Assembly: GCA_946482165.1 (NCBI GenBank)
Contig: CAMLQS010000333.1
Span: 1 to 5,666, forward strand
Direction of reading: 5' to 3'
DNA length: 5,666 nt
Source of the DNA: an uncultured Verrucomicrobiota bacterium
GTDB lineage: Bacteria > Verrucomicrobiota > Verrucomicrobiae > Opitutales > Opitutaceae
The translations under genes and the position numbers were made by a program. The notes below the pieces were generated by a model that saw only the letters and a list, made by a program, of their open reading frames with translations, ran no database searches and was not told the DNA's origin. Below are positions 1 to 5,666 of the stretch, piece after piece (the stretch's first letter is position 1; every line of letters starts with the position of its first letter).

Positions 1-55
1 CCCCCCCCCCCCCCCCCCCACACCACCCTTTCCCTACACGACGCTCTTCCGATCT
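1..55. other. Sequencing artefact: poly-C run plus Illumina adapter
   Basis: Positions 1-19 are all C. Positions 28-55 match, without a mismatch, the last 28 bases of the standard Illumina TruSeq read-1 primer/adapter, ending in the diagnostic GCTCTTCCGATCT. Bases 20-27 resemble the adapter's preceding part with errors. Read on the other strand this is insert, then adapter, then poly-G. That is the pattern given by a short-insert read running through the adapter into no-signal cycles on a two-colour instrument. This stretch is not part of the organism's genome; it should be trimmed and nothing in it annotated. It also shows that the left edge is an assembly end. Confidence 0.97.
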
Positions 56-240
56 AAGGCTCCGGCGGAACGGCGGCGCCCGCGACCGGCGGTAACACGA
101 TGTTTCGGGACGCCGTCCTCGCGCTGGGCGCGCTCGGCTACAAGCAGGCCGACGCCGACGCCGCCGTGCGCCGCGCCCAGGTGGCCCTCGGCGCCGACGC
201 CACCACGGAAAAGCTCATCAAGCGCGCGCTGGCGGGCTGA
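56..240 (+). CDS. ruvA: Holliday junction branch migration protein RuvA, C-terminal fragment (5' end missing)
   Basis: RuvA is the junction-binding subunit of the cytoplasmic RuvAB(C) complex; it loads the RuvB motor on Holliday junctions during recombinational repair. Only the last 60 residues are visible, read from 58 to the TGA at 238-240, about 30% of a normal RuvA of roughly 200 residues. Visible residues 1-14 are a Gly/Ala/Thr/Pro-rich linker, as expected between domains II and III. Residues 16-60 match the RuvA domain III three-helix pattern: FRDAVLALGALGYKQADAD, then an Ala-rich helix, then TTEKLIKRALAG at the end. In characterised RuvA this domain contacts RuvB. The missing N-terminal part is due to the contig end (the adapter joins at 55/56), not to a mutation. 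ATG 100-102 lies in frame but falls inside domain III, so it is not the start. The gene is convergent with the FG-GAP gene. A ruvB or ruvC neighbour cannot be seen. Confidence 0.85.
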
Positions 241-256
241 GCACTTTTATAGAGTG

Positions 257-299
257 AGGCGGCCTGACGCCGCTTCGGACGAGCCGCCTCGGCGGCTCG
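257..299. terminator. Paired GC-rich hairpins downstream of ruvA, possible bidirectional terminator
   Basis: Two adjacent inverted repeats begin 17 bases after the ruvA stop. The first pairs 257-263 with 269-275 (seven pairs including one G-T, loop CTGAC). The second is a perfect 9-base inverted repeat, 280-288 with 291-299 (CGAGCCGCC/GGCGGCTCG), which would fold as an 8-bp stem with a 4-base loop. They lie between convergent genes, where terminators are expected. Neither is followed by a T-run on either strand, so a canonical intrinsic terminator is not shown. They could instead be 3'-end stabilising structures, or chance in GC-rich DNA. Confidence 0.4.
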
Positions 300-327
300 C
301 GGGTTGACGTGTGGCGGGAACGGAGAA

Positions 328-344
328 GGCGGCGTCGTGCCGCC
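328..344. terminator. Third GC hairpin, just past the FG-GAP stop codon
   Basis: GGCGGC (328-333) pairs with GCCGCC (339-344) around the loop GTCGT. On the - strand it lies 21 bases after the TAG of the FG-GAP gene, a usual place for a terminator or transcript-end stem. The - strand sequence after it is pyrimidine-rich (CTTCTCCG) but has no clear T-run. The stem is short, and such 6-base inverted repeats arise often by chance in this GC-rich DNA. Confidence 0.3.
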
Positions 345-365
345 GCACTCCAAATCGATCGCGTC

Positions 366-2813
366 CTACCCCTGCGGATACACCAGCACGCGGTCGTGAA
401 CGAGGAGCACGAGGTCGGGCTTTCCGTCCCCGGTGACATCCGCCACGAGCGCCTCGCGCGGTTCCTGCCCCCCGCCGCGGTTGCCCTCGTAGTGGGGATC
501 GCTCTCGAAGATCCGGAAATGCAGGCGGCTGGCCCACACTCCGTCCGCGTCGCGCGAGAGCAATTCGATCGTGTTCGAACCCACGTCCGCGGCCACCAGG
601 TCGGTGTCGCCGTCGCCGTCGAGATCCCCGCCGGTCACATACGCGTGGCGCAAATTGGGAAGATCGCTCGCGTAGGTGCCTTCGCCCTTCAGCGCGAAAT
701 CGGCCGCGCCTTCGGGCATCCACCAGAAACGGTCTTTCCCGAGCAGGACGAGTTCGCGCCGCCCCTTGGGACCGGTCAACTGCATGGCGCCGGTCACTTC
801 GAGACGCGCGACCGAGCGCAGATCGAGCGTCTCGGCCACCGATGCCCCGGGCGCCCGCGCGAGGAGGTGCAGTTGGTTGGTCTTTCGATCATGGAGCACG
901 ACGCGCAAGGCTTCGTCTTTCGCCGCGGTCGAAGGCGGCAGCACAAAGCCGCTGGTGATCTCCGCGCCCGAATCGCGCGCGTCGAACTGCGCGACGGTGA
1001 CGAGCTCGCCGTCTTCGGCCAGGCGCAGGGCGCGAATAAAATTCTCCGCGCTCACGAGCAGCTCCGGATGATCGTCCCCGTCGACATCGCCCGCCGCCAA
1101 TGGCGCGCCGGCCGCCTCGGCACGGGCGAGCAATCCGGGACGATAGAGCGGGTTGTCGGCCGCGTCGGCGAGCGAGCCGTCCGCTTTCTGCAAATACACG
1201 CGCACTCCGACCGACGGAACGGAGACAAGGACATCGGCCCGACCGTCCTGGTCCACGTCATGCAAATTCACCGCGCGCGGATCGGTGCGCAAGCCGGCGA
1301 GGACCACGGACGCGCCGCGCAGAAGCGCGCCTTCGGTATCGCGGGTCCAGAGCGTGAGCTGCCGCTTTCCGTCCTCTTCGGCGATGACGGCGAGCCCGGG
1401 GCGCGAGCCCGATCCCGAGCCACCTTTGTCGGAGGCGAGCTGTCCTGCGGCGAACGTGATCAAGCGCCCCGGGATGGGCAGCGAGCGCGCGGGCGTCGCG
1501 GAGCCGTCGGCTTTGGACGAAATCGAGGCAAGGGCGTTTTCCTTGCCGCTCAACACCAGAAGCTCCGTCGGCTGATCCGCGGTCCAGGCAAGCGTGGCCA
1601 AGGCGCGCGCGTCGGTGAGCGACGACACGCGGCGAGGCACCGTGAATCCTCCGCCGGGCTGGCGCAGATACACGAAAATCTGCGCGGTCTCGCCATAGGC
1701 GACCGCGATATCCGAAGCGCCGTCTCCGTCAAAATCGGCCGAGGTGTAGAGCGCGGTGCTGCGCGCGCCCGCCAGCGGGGAGAAGGAGCGCGGAGCAAGC
1801 CCGCGCCAGGGATCGTCGCCGGCCGCGGCGACAAAACGGGTAAATTCAACCTGGCCGCTGTTGCCCAACGCGCTGGCGAAAAGCGGACCGGCGCCGGGCT
1901 TGGGCGCCGTCGCTTTCGGCGCGGGTTTCGCCCCCGGCTTTCCCGGGACCGCGCGCGGCGCTTTCTCGGCAACCAACTCGACGCCACCCTCGATCGGCAC
2001 GAGAGGGCTGCGCGGGGTTTTCAGACCAAACGCGAGCTCGGGACCGAATTTTCCCGGCGCCACTTGATAGCGCACTCGAAGCGCCTCGCGCTGGCCGGAC
2101 ACGAGATGAAGCAGGTCGGGACGCCGGTCTCCGTCGACGTCGTGCAGGAGCAGCCCGTAGGCGTTGTCGTCGGCGAGCGGAATCTTTTCGTCGAGCACCA
2201 AGCCGAGGCCGGGCTTTTGGAGAAAGACCGCGATCTCCCTTTGTCCCAGGATCACGAGGTCGGTGCGGCCATCGCCATCCAGGTCGGCGCCGCTTATGCA
2301 GCCGAGAAACTTCACCGGAGCCGGCGCGGAAGGATAGGTCTTTTCCTCCCACGTGCCGTCGGCGCGCGAGAGCCGCAAGGTGAGCGGCACGGGCTCGCCC
2401 GTCGCGGCCAGGTCGGCGCGGCCATCGCCGTCGAAATCAGCCACCACGAGGTCGAACAGGTTCTGGCCGACGATCAGCGTGTCGCGCCGGAACCGGGCGT
2501 CATCCAACACCGGTTCCCACCGGTTGCCCGAGCCGGAAGACGCGACCTTTTTCGGAGCGGGCGCGGAGGGATCTTGCTGATAAAGGAGCTCGATGGCGGC
2601 GCGGTCATTGTTGATGAGCGCCAGATCCGTGCGACCGTCGCCGTCGAGATCGTGGGCCACCATGCCGCGCGTGTTCCAATCCAGCTTCGCCACTTCGGGA
2701 CCGGAAAACTTCGGCGCGACGGAGGCGGACGTCTCATCCTCGGCGCCGAGCAGGCCGGGACCGGCTGCAAACAGGGTGGCGATCAGCAAATAACGGGGGG
2801 CGCGGGGAAACAT
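366..2813 (-). CDS. Secreted FG-GAP/VCBS repeat protein (calcium-binding beta-propeller type)
   Basis: 815 residues, ATG 2813-2811 to TAG 368-366. Residues 1-24 look like a Sec signal peptide (basic start, LLIATLFAAG core, LLGA before the likely cut). The mature protein carries nine DxDxDGxxD-type loops, starting near residues 55, 126, 177, 225, 360, 519, 576, 730 and 792. In FG-GAP/VCBS proteins (integrin alpha-like propellers) each such loop binds calcium within one blade. At least four further blade-like segments (about 406-421, 452-477, 620-641, 674-692) keep the hydrophobic strand pattern but have lost the acidic loop. A Lys/Pro/Ala-rich linker at about 284-310 separates the first four repeats from the rest. 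The likely location is the periplasm or outer surface; the ligand and role are unknown, and no enzyme domain is seen. The start overlaps the stop of the upstream gene by one base and has no Shine-Dalgarno sequence, so translation is probably coupled. A long + strand open frame over this gene is a shadow. Confidence 0.9.
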   Translation of the reverse strand: MFPRAPRYLLIATLFAAGPGLLGAEDETSASVAPKFSGPEVAKLDWNTRGMVAHDLDGDGRTDLALINNDRAAIELLYQQDPSAPAPKKVASSGSGNRWEPVLDDARFRRDTLIVGQNLFDLVVADFDGDGRADLAATGEPVPLTLRLSRADGTWEEKTYPSAPAPVKFLGCISGADLDGDGRTDLVILGQREIAVFLQKPGLGLVLDEKIPLADDNAYGLLLHDVDGDRRPDLLHLVSGQREALRVRYQVAPGKFGPELAFGLKTPRSPLVPIEGGVELVAEKAPRAVPGKPGAKPAPKATAPKPGAGPLFASALGNSGQVEFTRFVAAAGDDPWRGLAPRSFSPLAGARSTALYTSADFDGDGASDIAVAYGETAQIFVYLRQPGGGFTVPRRVSSLTDARALATLAWTADQPTELLVLSGKENALASISSKADGSATPARSLPIPGRLITFAAGQLASDKGGSGSGSRPGLAVIAEEDGKRQLTLWTRDTEGALLRGASVVLAGLRTDPRAVNLHDVDQDGRADVLVSVPSVGVRVYLQKADGSLADAADNPLYRPGLLARAEAAGAPLAAGDVDGDDHPELLVSAENFIRALRLAEDGELVTVAQFDARDSGAEITSGFVLPPSTAAKDEALRVVLHDRKTNQLHLLARAPGASVAETLDLRSVARLEVTGAMQLTGPKGRRELVLLGKDRFWWMPEGAADFALKGEGTYASDLPNLRHAYVTGGDLDGDGDTDLVAADVGSNTIELLSRDADGVWASRLHFRIFESDPHYEGNRGGGQEPREALVADVTGDGKPDLVLLVHDRVLVYPQG

Positions 2814-2815
2814 CA
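2811..2815 (-). promoter_or_regulatory. TGATG stop-start overlap, probable translational coupling
   Basis: On the - strand the TGA ending the DUF3352-like gene (2815-2813) shares its last base with the ATG of the FG-GAP gene (2813-2811). The roughly 25 bases before this ATG are almost all C and G in C-rich blocks, with no GGAG- or AGGA-like motif. Ribosomes finishing the upstream gene are therefore the likely source of initiation here. The overlap is seen directly; coupling is inferred. Confidence 0.7.
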
Positions 2816-4663
2816 GGGGGCGGGGGCGGCGGGCGTGTGAGACTTGATGTGAATGCCATCGGACTTGCGCTCGCCGTAGGTCACGACGTGGGAAAGGTAT
2901 TTGGCAAAAATCTCGGCGGCGGGGACGGCGGACGCGTCCACGAGCTTCTCATCCTCGTCGTCGAGCGCGGCCTGAGCCTTCGCGGCAAACGCGCAAAGGG
3001 CCGAAAGCATCGGGGGAAGATCGTCGAACTGAACGCTGAACGCGGCGGGGGGCGTGGCATCGAGCGCGGCGCGGACGTCGGAGCGCGACCAGAACGAAGT
3101 CGAGGCGTCGGGCTTGTCCATGCGTTGGAGCACGGCCTCGACGGGCGAGGCGGATCCGACCGAGACCAGCAACCAGCCGTCGGCGATGGCGTAGGCCATG
3201 CCCTTGGTGTCCGAGGAAGCGCCCTCGGGCGGGGTGAACACATACAAGGTGCGGCCGAGATACTCGCGCTTCTGGAGCGGCCCGCCGTCGGGGGGGAGGA
3301 AGCGGCCCTTGATCGCGTCGACGGTGCGTTCGAAGGCGGCCGCGTCGGCGAGCGACACGGCGAAGAAGTTTTCCATCTCGTCGTAGGACGGCGGATTGGC
3401 GGCGGAGGCGCCGACCGGAAGCGCGAGTCCGCTGACGATGCCGGGACCGAAGTTGCCGATCAGGTCGCGCTTGATGTCGATGTTGAGCTGCCGGTCGAAG
3501 GCCTTCACCTGGCCCGTGGCCATGCCGGCCAGCATCGGGCTGATGCGGTCGAGGATTTGCTCAAGCTCGGCATAGAGATCGGGGATCGAAAAATTCTGCG
3601 ATGACACGTTGATCCAACCGGCGGGGACCCAGTCCGGGCGAGGCACGGGGCCATCCCGGTAGGCAAGGAGTTTCACGAGACCGCGCGGTTCGCCATGGGT
3701 GAGCACGACGTCGCTCGACGTCGCGCCGTCGGCGGCAACGGAGCCGGTGGCGGAAAGCACGCCAAGCGTGTCGACACCGAGGGCCTTGAGGATGGTCGCC
3801 GGCTCCATGCCCATGGCGTTGGGCTGCTCGGCGGGATCGCGCGAGGCCTCGATGCCGGCGACGATCACCGGGTAAACCGATTCGATGTCGGCGAAGAAAA
3901 CGTAGTCGGGACGGCCGCCGGCGCGCTCCAGGACGGCCCGGTAGCGCGGCGCGGAAGAAAGCGATTCGGCCAAGCCGCCGGCCGCGACGGCGTCGAGCGC
4001 ACCGGCAACCAGCTCGCGGCTGGAGGCGGAGAACATGCGACCTTGGTGAATGGTCCACACGAAGGCTTTTTTCCCGGAGGCCTCCTCGACGGAGGCCGCG
4101 TCGGCATCATCGGCGCCGGATTTCGAGCCGGCGGAGCTCACGATGTGCAACGTGGCGCCGTTGTAGTCCTCGGTGGTCTCGGTCGCGGAAGAATCGTCCT
4201 TTTGCTTGGCCTGCTGCTGCTCGATGAGCTCGCGCAGCTTGGCGTCGTTTTCGCCCACCTCCATCGCGAGCAGGAAGTCGGCGTTGAACTTGGGCTGGGC
4301 GTTTTTCAGCGAAGAAAGCGGGACGCTGATCTGGATGTCGCCGGCGGCGAAATCGAGGAGTTGCTCCGGCGTGTAACCCGTCTCGGTTTTCACCTGCTCG
4401 ATGAATTTCTGGTAGTCGGGATTCGCGAAAAGCGGCGCGAGGAATTTCTCGACAGCGGGATCTGCAACTACGCGGCCGAAGGGCGATGCGGAGAAGCGCG
4501 TGCGCAGCGCCGGCACGTCCCCGATCGCGAACACCAAGGCGGCGTCGGCCGGAACCAGCTTGTCGAGAGCGGGCTCGGCGGCGCGCAACGAGGGAGCCAG
4601 CCCGGAAAGGGCGAGTGCGAGACTGAGAACGGAGGCTTTGCGGAGACGAGTGGAGCGAGGCAT
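2813..4663 (-). CDS. Secreted DUF3352-like protein with an internal duplication
   Basis: 616 residues, ATG 4663-4661 to TGA 2815-2813. Residues 1-29 form a clear Sec signal peptide (MPRSTRLRK, a Leu/Ala core, then SLRA-A before Glu30), which supports this start; there is no lipobox Cys, so the product is probably soluble and periplasmic. After it comes LVPADAALVFAIGDVPAL and a PFGRVVADPAVEKFL segment, an opening I associate with DUF3352-type proteins of Planctomycetes and Verrucomicrobia, whose function is unknown. By eye the chain holds two copies of the same unit, about 37-326 and 346-612. Matching landmarks include YNGATLHIV (167) with YLGRTLYVF (468), FVWTIHQGRMFSAS (201) with MAYAIADGWLLVSV (489), and VPADAALVF (37) with VPAGWINVS (346). 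An acidic Ser/Ala-rich insert (about 179-199) and a Gln/Lys stretch (148-157) occur only in the first copy. No catalytic motif is recognised. It is first in a two-gene operon with the FG-GAP gene. No Shine-Dalgarno sequence precedes the start. The family name is moderately sure; that the ORF is a real secreted protein is near certain. Confidence 0.85.
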   Translation of the reverse strand: MPRSTRLRKASVLSLALALSGLAPSLRAAEPALDKLVPADAALVFAIGDVPALRTRFSASPFGRVVADPAVEKFLAPLFANPDYQKFIEQVKTETGYTPEQLLDFAAGDIQISVPLSSLKNAQPKFNADFLLAMEVGENDAKLRELIEQQQAKQKDDSSATETTEDYNGATLHIVSSAGSKSGADDADAASVEEASGKKAFVWTIHQGRMFSASSRELVAGALDAVAAGGLAESLSSAPRYRAVLERAGGRPDYVFFADIESVYPVIVAGIEASRDPAEQPNAMGMEPATILKALGVDTLGVLSATGSVAADGATSSDVVLTHGEPRGLVKLLAYRDGPVPRPDWVPAGWINVSSQNFSIPDLYAELEQILDRISPMLAGMATGQVKAFDRQLNIDIKRDLIGNFGPGIVSGLALPVGASAANPPSYDEMENFFAVSLADAAAFERTVDAIKGRFLPPDGGPLQKREYLGRTLYVFTPPEGASSDTKGMAYAIADGWLLVSVGSASPVEAVLQRMDKPDASTSFWSRSDVRAALDATPPAAFSVQFDDLPPMLSALCAFAAKAQAALDDEDEKLVDASAVPAAEIFAKYLSHVVTYGERKSDGIHIKSHTPAAPAP

Positions 4664-4709
4664 GCGAAAGCGGGGACGTAGGAAGGAGAGCGCAGGAAAG
4701 AGCGTGGAG
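4664..4709 (-). promoter_or_regulatory. Pyrimidine-rich leader without Shine-Dalgarno before the DUF3352-like gene
   Basis: Between the terminator T-run and the ATG at 4663 the - strand has only about 46 bases, and roughly five in six are C or T (for example CTCTCCTTCC at 4690-4681). No purine ribosome-binding motif lies within 15 bases of the ATG. Any promoter for the two-gene operon must lie here, overlap the terminator, or lie inside the protease gene. I see no convincing -35/-10 pair. Initiation on such a leader could depend on ribosomal protein S1 or simply on lack of structure; that is inference. Confidence 0.4.
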
Positions 4710-4739
4710 AAAAAATATGCCCCGGGATGGCCCCGGGGC
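4710..4739 (-). terminator. Intrinsic (rho-independent) terminator of the protease gene
   Basis: On the - strand an 8-bp all-GC stem (4739-4732 pairs with 4726-4719, GCCCCGGG/CCCGGGGC) closes a 5-base loop and is followed at once by ATATTTTTT (4718-4710). This is the classic GC-stem plus T-run form. It lies 33 bases past the TGA of the protease gene and should separate its transcription from the two genes to the left, though partial read-through is possible. Confidence 0.88.
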
Positions 4740-4771
4740 GAAAGGCTAAAGGAAAGCGCGTGCGTCCGGGA

Positions 4772-5666
4772 TCAGGGAGACCTCTGCGCGCCGGACGGGG
4801 CGGAGGGCTCGATGCGGGCCGCAACGGGCCGCGGCGGAGTATTGTAGCGGAATCCGGCGTTGGGGCTGCGCGGATCAAAAGCGAAAGCCTCGCGGTTCCG
4901 GAGGAACGTTTTCAACACGGTCGCGGGAATGGCGAAGTTCAGCCCTTCGACGCCGACACCCATCGCCTTCATGTTGTTCACGCCGATCACCTCGCCGCGA
5001 AGATTGAAAAGCGGACCGCCGGAATTGCCGGGGTTTATTTGCGTCGTGGTCTGAATGTAGAGCTGACCGTCGACGAGACGGTTGCGCGATGAAACGATGC
5101 CCTGCGAGACGGTGCGATCAAGGCCGAGCGGGCTGCCGATGGCAAAGACGCTCTGCCCCTCTTCGAGCCCAAGCGAATCGCCCACGGGAACGGTTGGGAA
5201 AGCGTCGACGCCCTTCGGGTCCTCGATGCGCAACAAGGCGAGATCGGCGCGCGGATCGGTGGCGACGATGCGAATCTTCTGATGGCGCACGCGCTCGAGT
5301 TCTCCCCCGCCCCGCACGTAACGCGTCACGGTCAGCTCCGTCTCACCAGCGACCACGTGATGGTTGGTGACGACATAGCCGTCGGAGTGAATGATGAAGC
5401 CCGAGCCAAGACCGGTGGGAGATTGAACCAAGACCACCGCGCCGCCGACCCGCTCGACGTTGGCCTGCACGGGCAGGAGCGGCGGGCTGACCACGGAGCG
5501 GAAAAGCTGGTCGCCCGACGCGGCGTCGACGGCCTCTCCGGCGAGGGCGGCCAGCCCGCTGACGCGATCGACTTCCTCGCGCGGAACGGAAACGACCGTG
5601 AACCCGAGATCGACGACGAGGCGATCCGGGCGTTCGGCCAAAATCTCGGCGCGCAGCTGAGCACCG
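4772..5666 (-). CDS. HtrA-type (S1C) trypsin-like serine protease without PDZ domain, N-terminus outside the window
   Basis: The frame is open to the right edge, giving 297 visible residues (first full codon 5665-5663) and ending at TGA 4774-4772. A TTG at 5641-5639 could be read as a start, but the coding pattern continues through it (GAQLRAEI then LAERPDRLVVDLGF), so it is most likely an internal Leu. Numbered from the first visible residue, the protease core runs from about 80 to 255. It has GSGFIIHSDGYVVTNHHVV with catalytic His103, DPRADLALLRI with Asp141, and INPGNSGGPL with Ser215 and its oxyanion glycine, so the triad is complete. In HtrA/DegP relatives this fold degrades or processes misfolded envelope proteins. 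A PDZ domain normally follows, but here only about 40 Pro/Ala/Arg-rich residues remain after the NFAIP segment. Before the core, visible residues 1-35 (DRLVVDLGFTVVSVPREEV) are the end of a separate, unrecognised small beta-rich domain. Export is likely, but the signal peptide is not in view. The gene ends at its own terminator. Confidence 0.92.
   Translation of the reverse strand, partial: GAQLRAEILAERPDRLVVDLGFTVVSVPREEVDRVSGLAALAGEAVDAASGDQLFRSVVSPPLLPVQANVERVGGAVVLVQSPTGLGSGFIIHSDGYVVTNHHVVAGETELTVTRYVRGGGELERVRHQKIRIVATDPRADLALLRIEDPKGVDAFPTVPVGDSLGLEEGQSVFAIGSPLGLDRTVSQGIVSSRNRLVDGQLYIQTTTQINPGNSGGPLFNLRGEVIGVNNMKAMGVGVEGLNFAIPATVLKTFLRNREAFAFDPRSPNAGFRYNTPPRPVAARIEPSAPSGAQRSP

Noticed and set aside
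1..19. Poly-C run as a phase-variable homopolymer tract
   Set aside because: It is joined to adapter sequence and is best explained as reverse-complemented poly-G from two-colour sequencing.
100..240. ATG at 100-102 as the start of a small independent protein
   Set aside because: It lies in the ruvA frame within domain III, and codons before it back to 58 continue the RuvA linker; the true start was lost at the contig end.
600..2660. Repeated GTCGCCGTCGAGATC-like words spread over the FG-GAP gene, considered as DNA repeats or binding sites
   Set aside because: Each copy sits exactly over an Asp-Gly-Asp-Gly loop codon set, so protein repetition explains them; spacing is irregular and copies differ at silent positions.
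309..2840. An 843-codon open frame on the + strand, longer than the FG-GAP gene it overlaps
   Set aside because: It mirrors the GC-rich FG-GAP gene: its repeated Val/Ala/Glu-Ile motifs are the reverse complement of the Asp-Gly loops. The product is Arg/Gly-rich with no recognisable fold or signal, whereas the - strand frame has a signal peptide and regular calcium-binding repeats.
2837..4681. Long + strand open frames (2837-3604 and 3695-4681) over the DUF3352-like gene
   Set aside because: They are low-complexity Arg/Gly/Val-rich products of high GC, opposite a gene with a clear signal peptide and internal domain structure.
4712..4735. TATTTT at 4717-4712 (- strand) as a possible -10 box for the DUF3352-like operon
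   Set aside because: It is the T-run of the terminator, and the -35 position would fall within the all-GC stem, which bears no resemblance to a -35 box.
4468..4878. A - strand frame of 136 codons crossing the gap between the protease and DUF3352-like genes
   Set aside because: It overlaps both real genes out of frame, spans the terminator, and encodes a Pro/Arg/Ser-rich product with no recognisable features.

Overview
The window is high-GC, almost entirely protein-coding bacterial DNA, preceded by 55 bases of sequencing artefact. Positions 1-55 are a poly-C run joined to an Illumina adapter, so the biological sequence begins at about position 56 and the left edge is a contig end. The RuvA tail and the style of the secreted proteins (an FG-GAP repeat protein, a DUF3352-like protein and a PDZ-less HtrA-type protease) recall Verrucomicrobiota, perhaps Opitutales. 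That placement is from memory of family resemblance and was not tested.

Layout. The 3' end of ruvA lies on the + strand (56-240). A convergent intergenic stretch of about 125 bases (241-365) follows, holding three GC-rich hairpins. Everything to the right is on the - strand. Read in the direction of transcription, from the right edge leftwards, it holds a trypsin-like serine protease of the HtrA/S1C type whose N-terminus lies outside the window (4772-5666), then a strong intrinsic terminator (4710-4739). A 616-residue secreted DUF3352-like protein built from two copies of one unit follows (2813-4663), then an 815-residue secreted FG-GAP repeat protein (366-2813). There is no gene-free stretch longer than 300 bases.

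How the genes relate. The DUF3352-like and FG-GAP genes overlap by one base (TGATG on the - strand). They very likely form a two-gene operon with coupled translation, because the second start has no Shine-Dalgarno sequence. Both products carry Sec signal peptides, so they should act in the periplasm or at the cell surface. The protease upstream is on the same strand but is separated by a terminator, so it is a neighbour and not clearly an operon partner. No mobile element, CRISPR array, tRNA or rRNA is visible. No defence system or other clearly new system is visible. The points most worth checking are the adapter artefact, the unreported-in-annotation duplication inside the DUF3352-like protein, the mixed intact and degenerate blades of the FG-GAP protein, and the absence of Shine-Dalgarno sequences.
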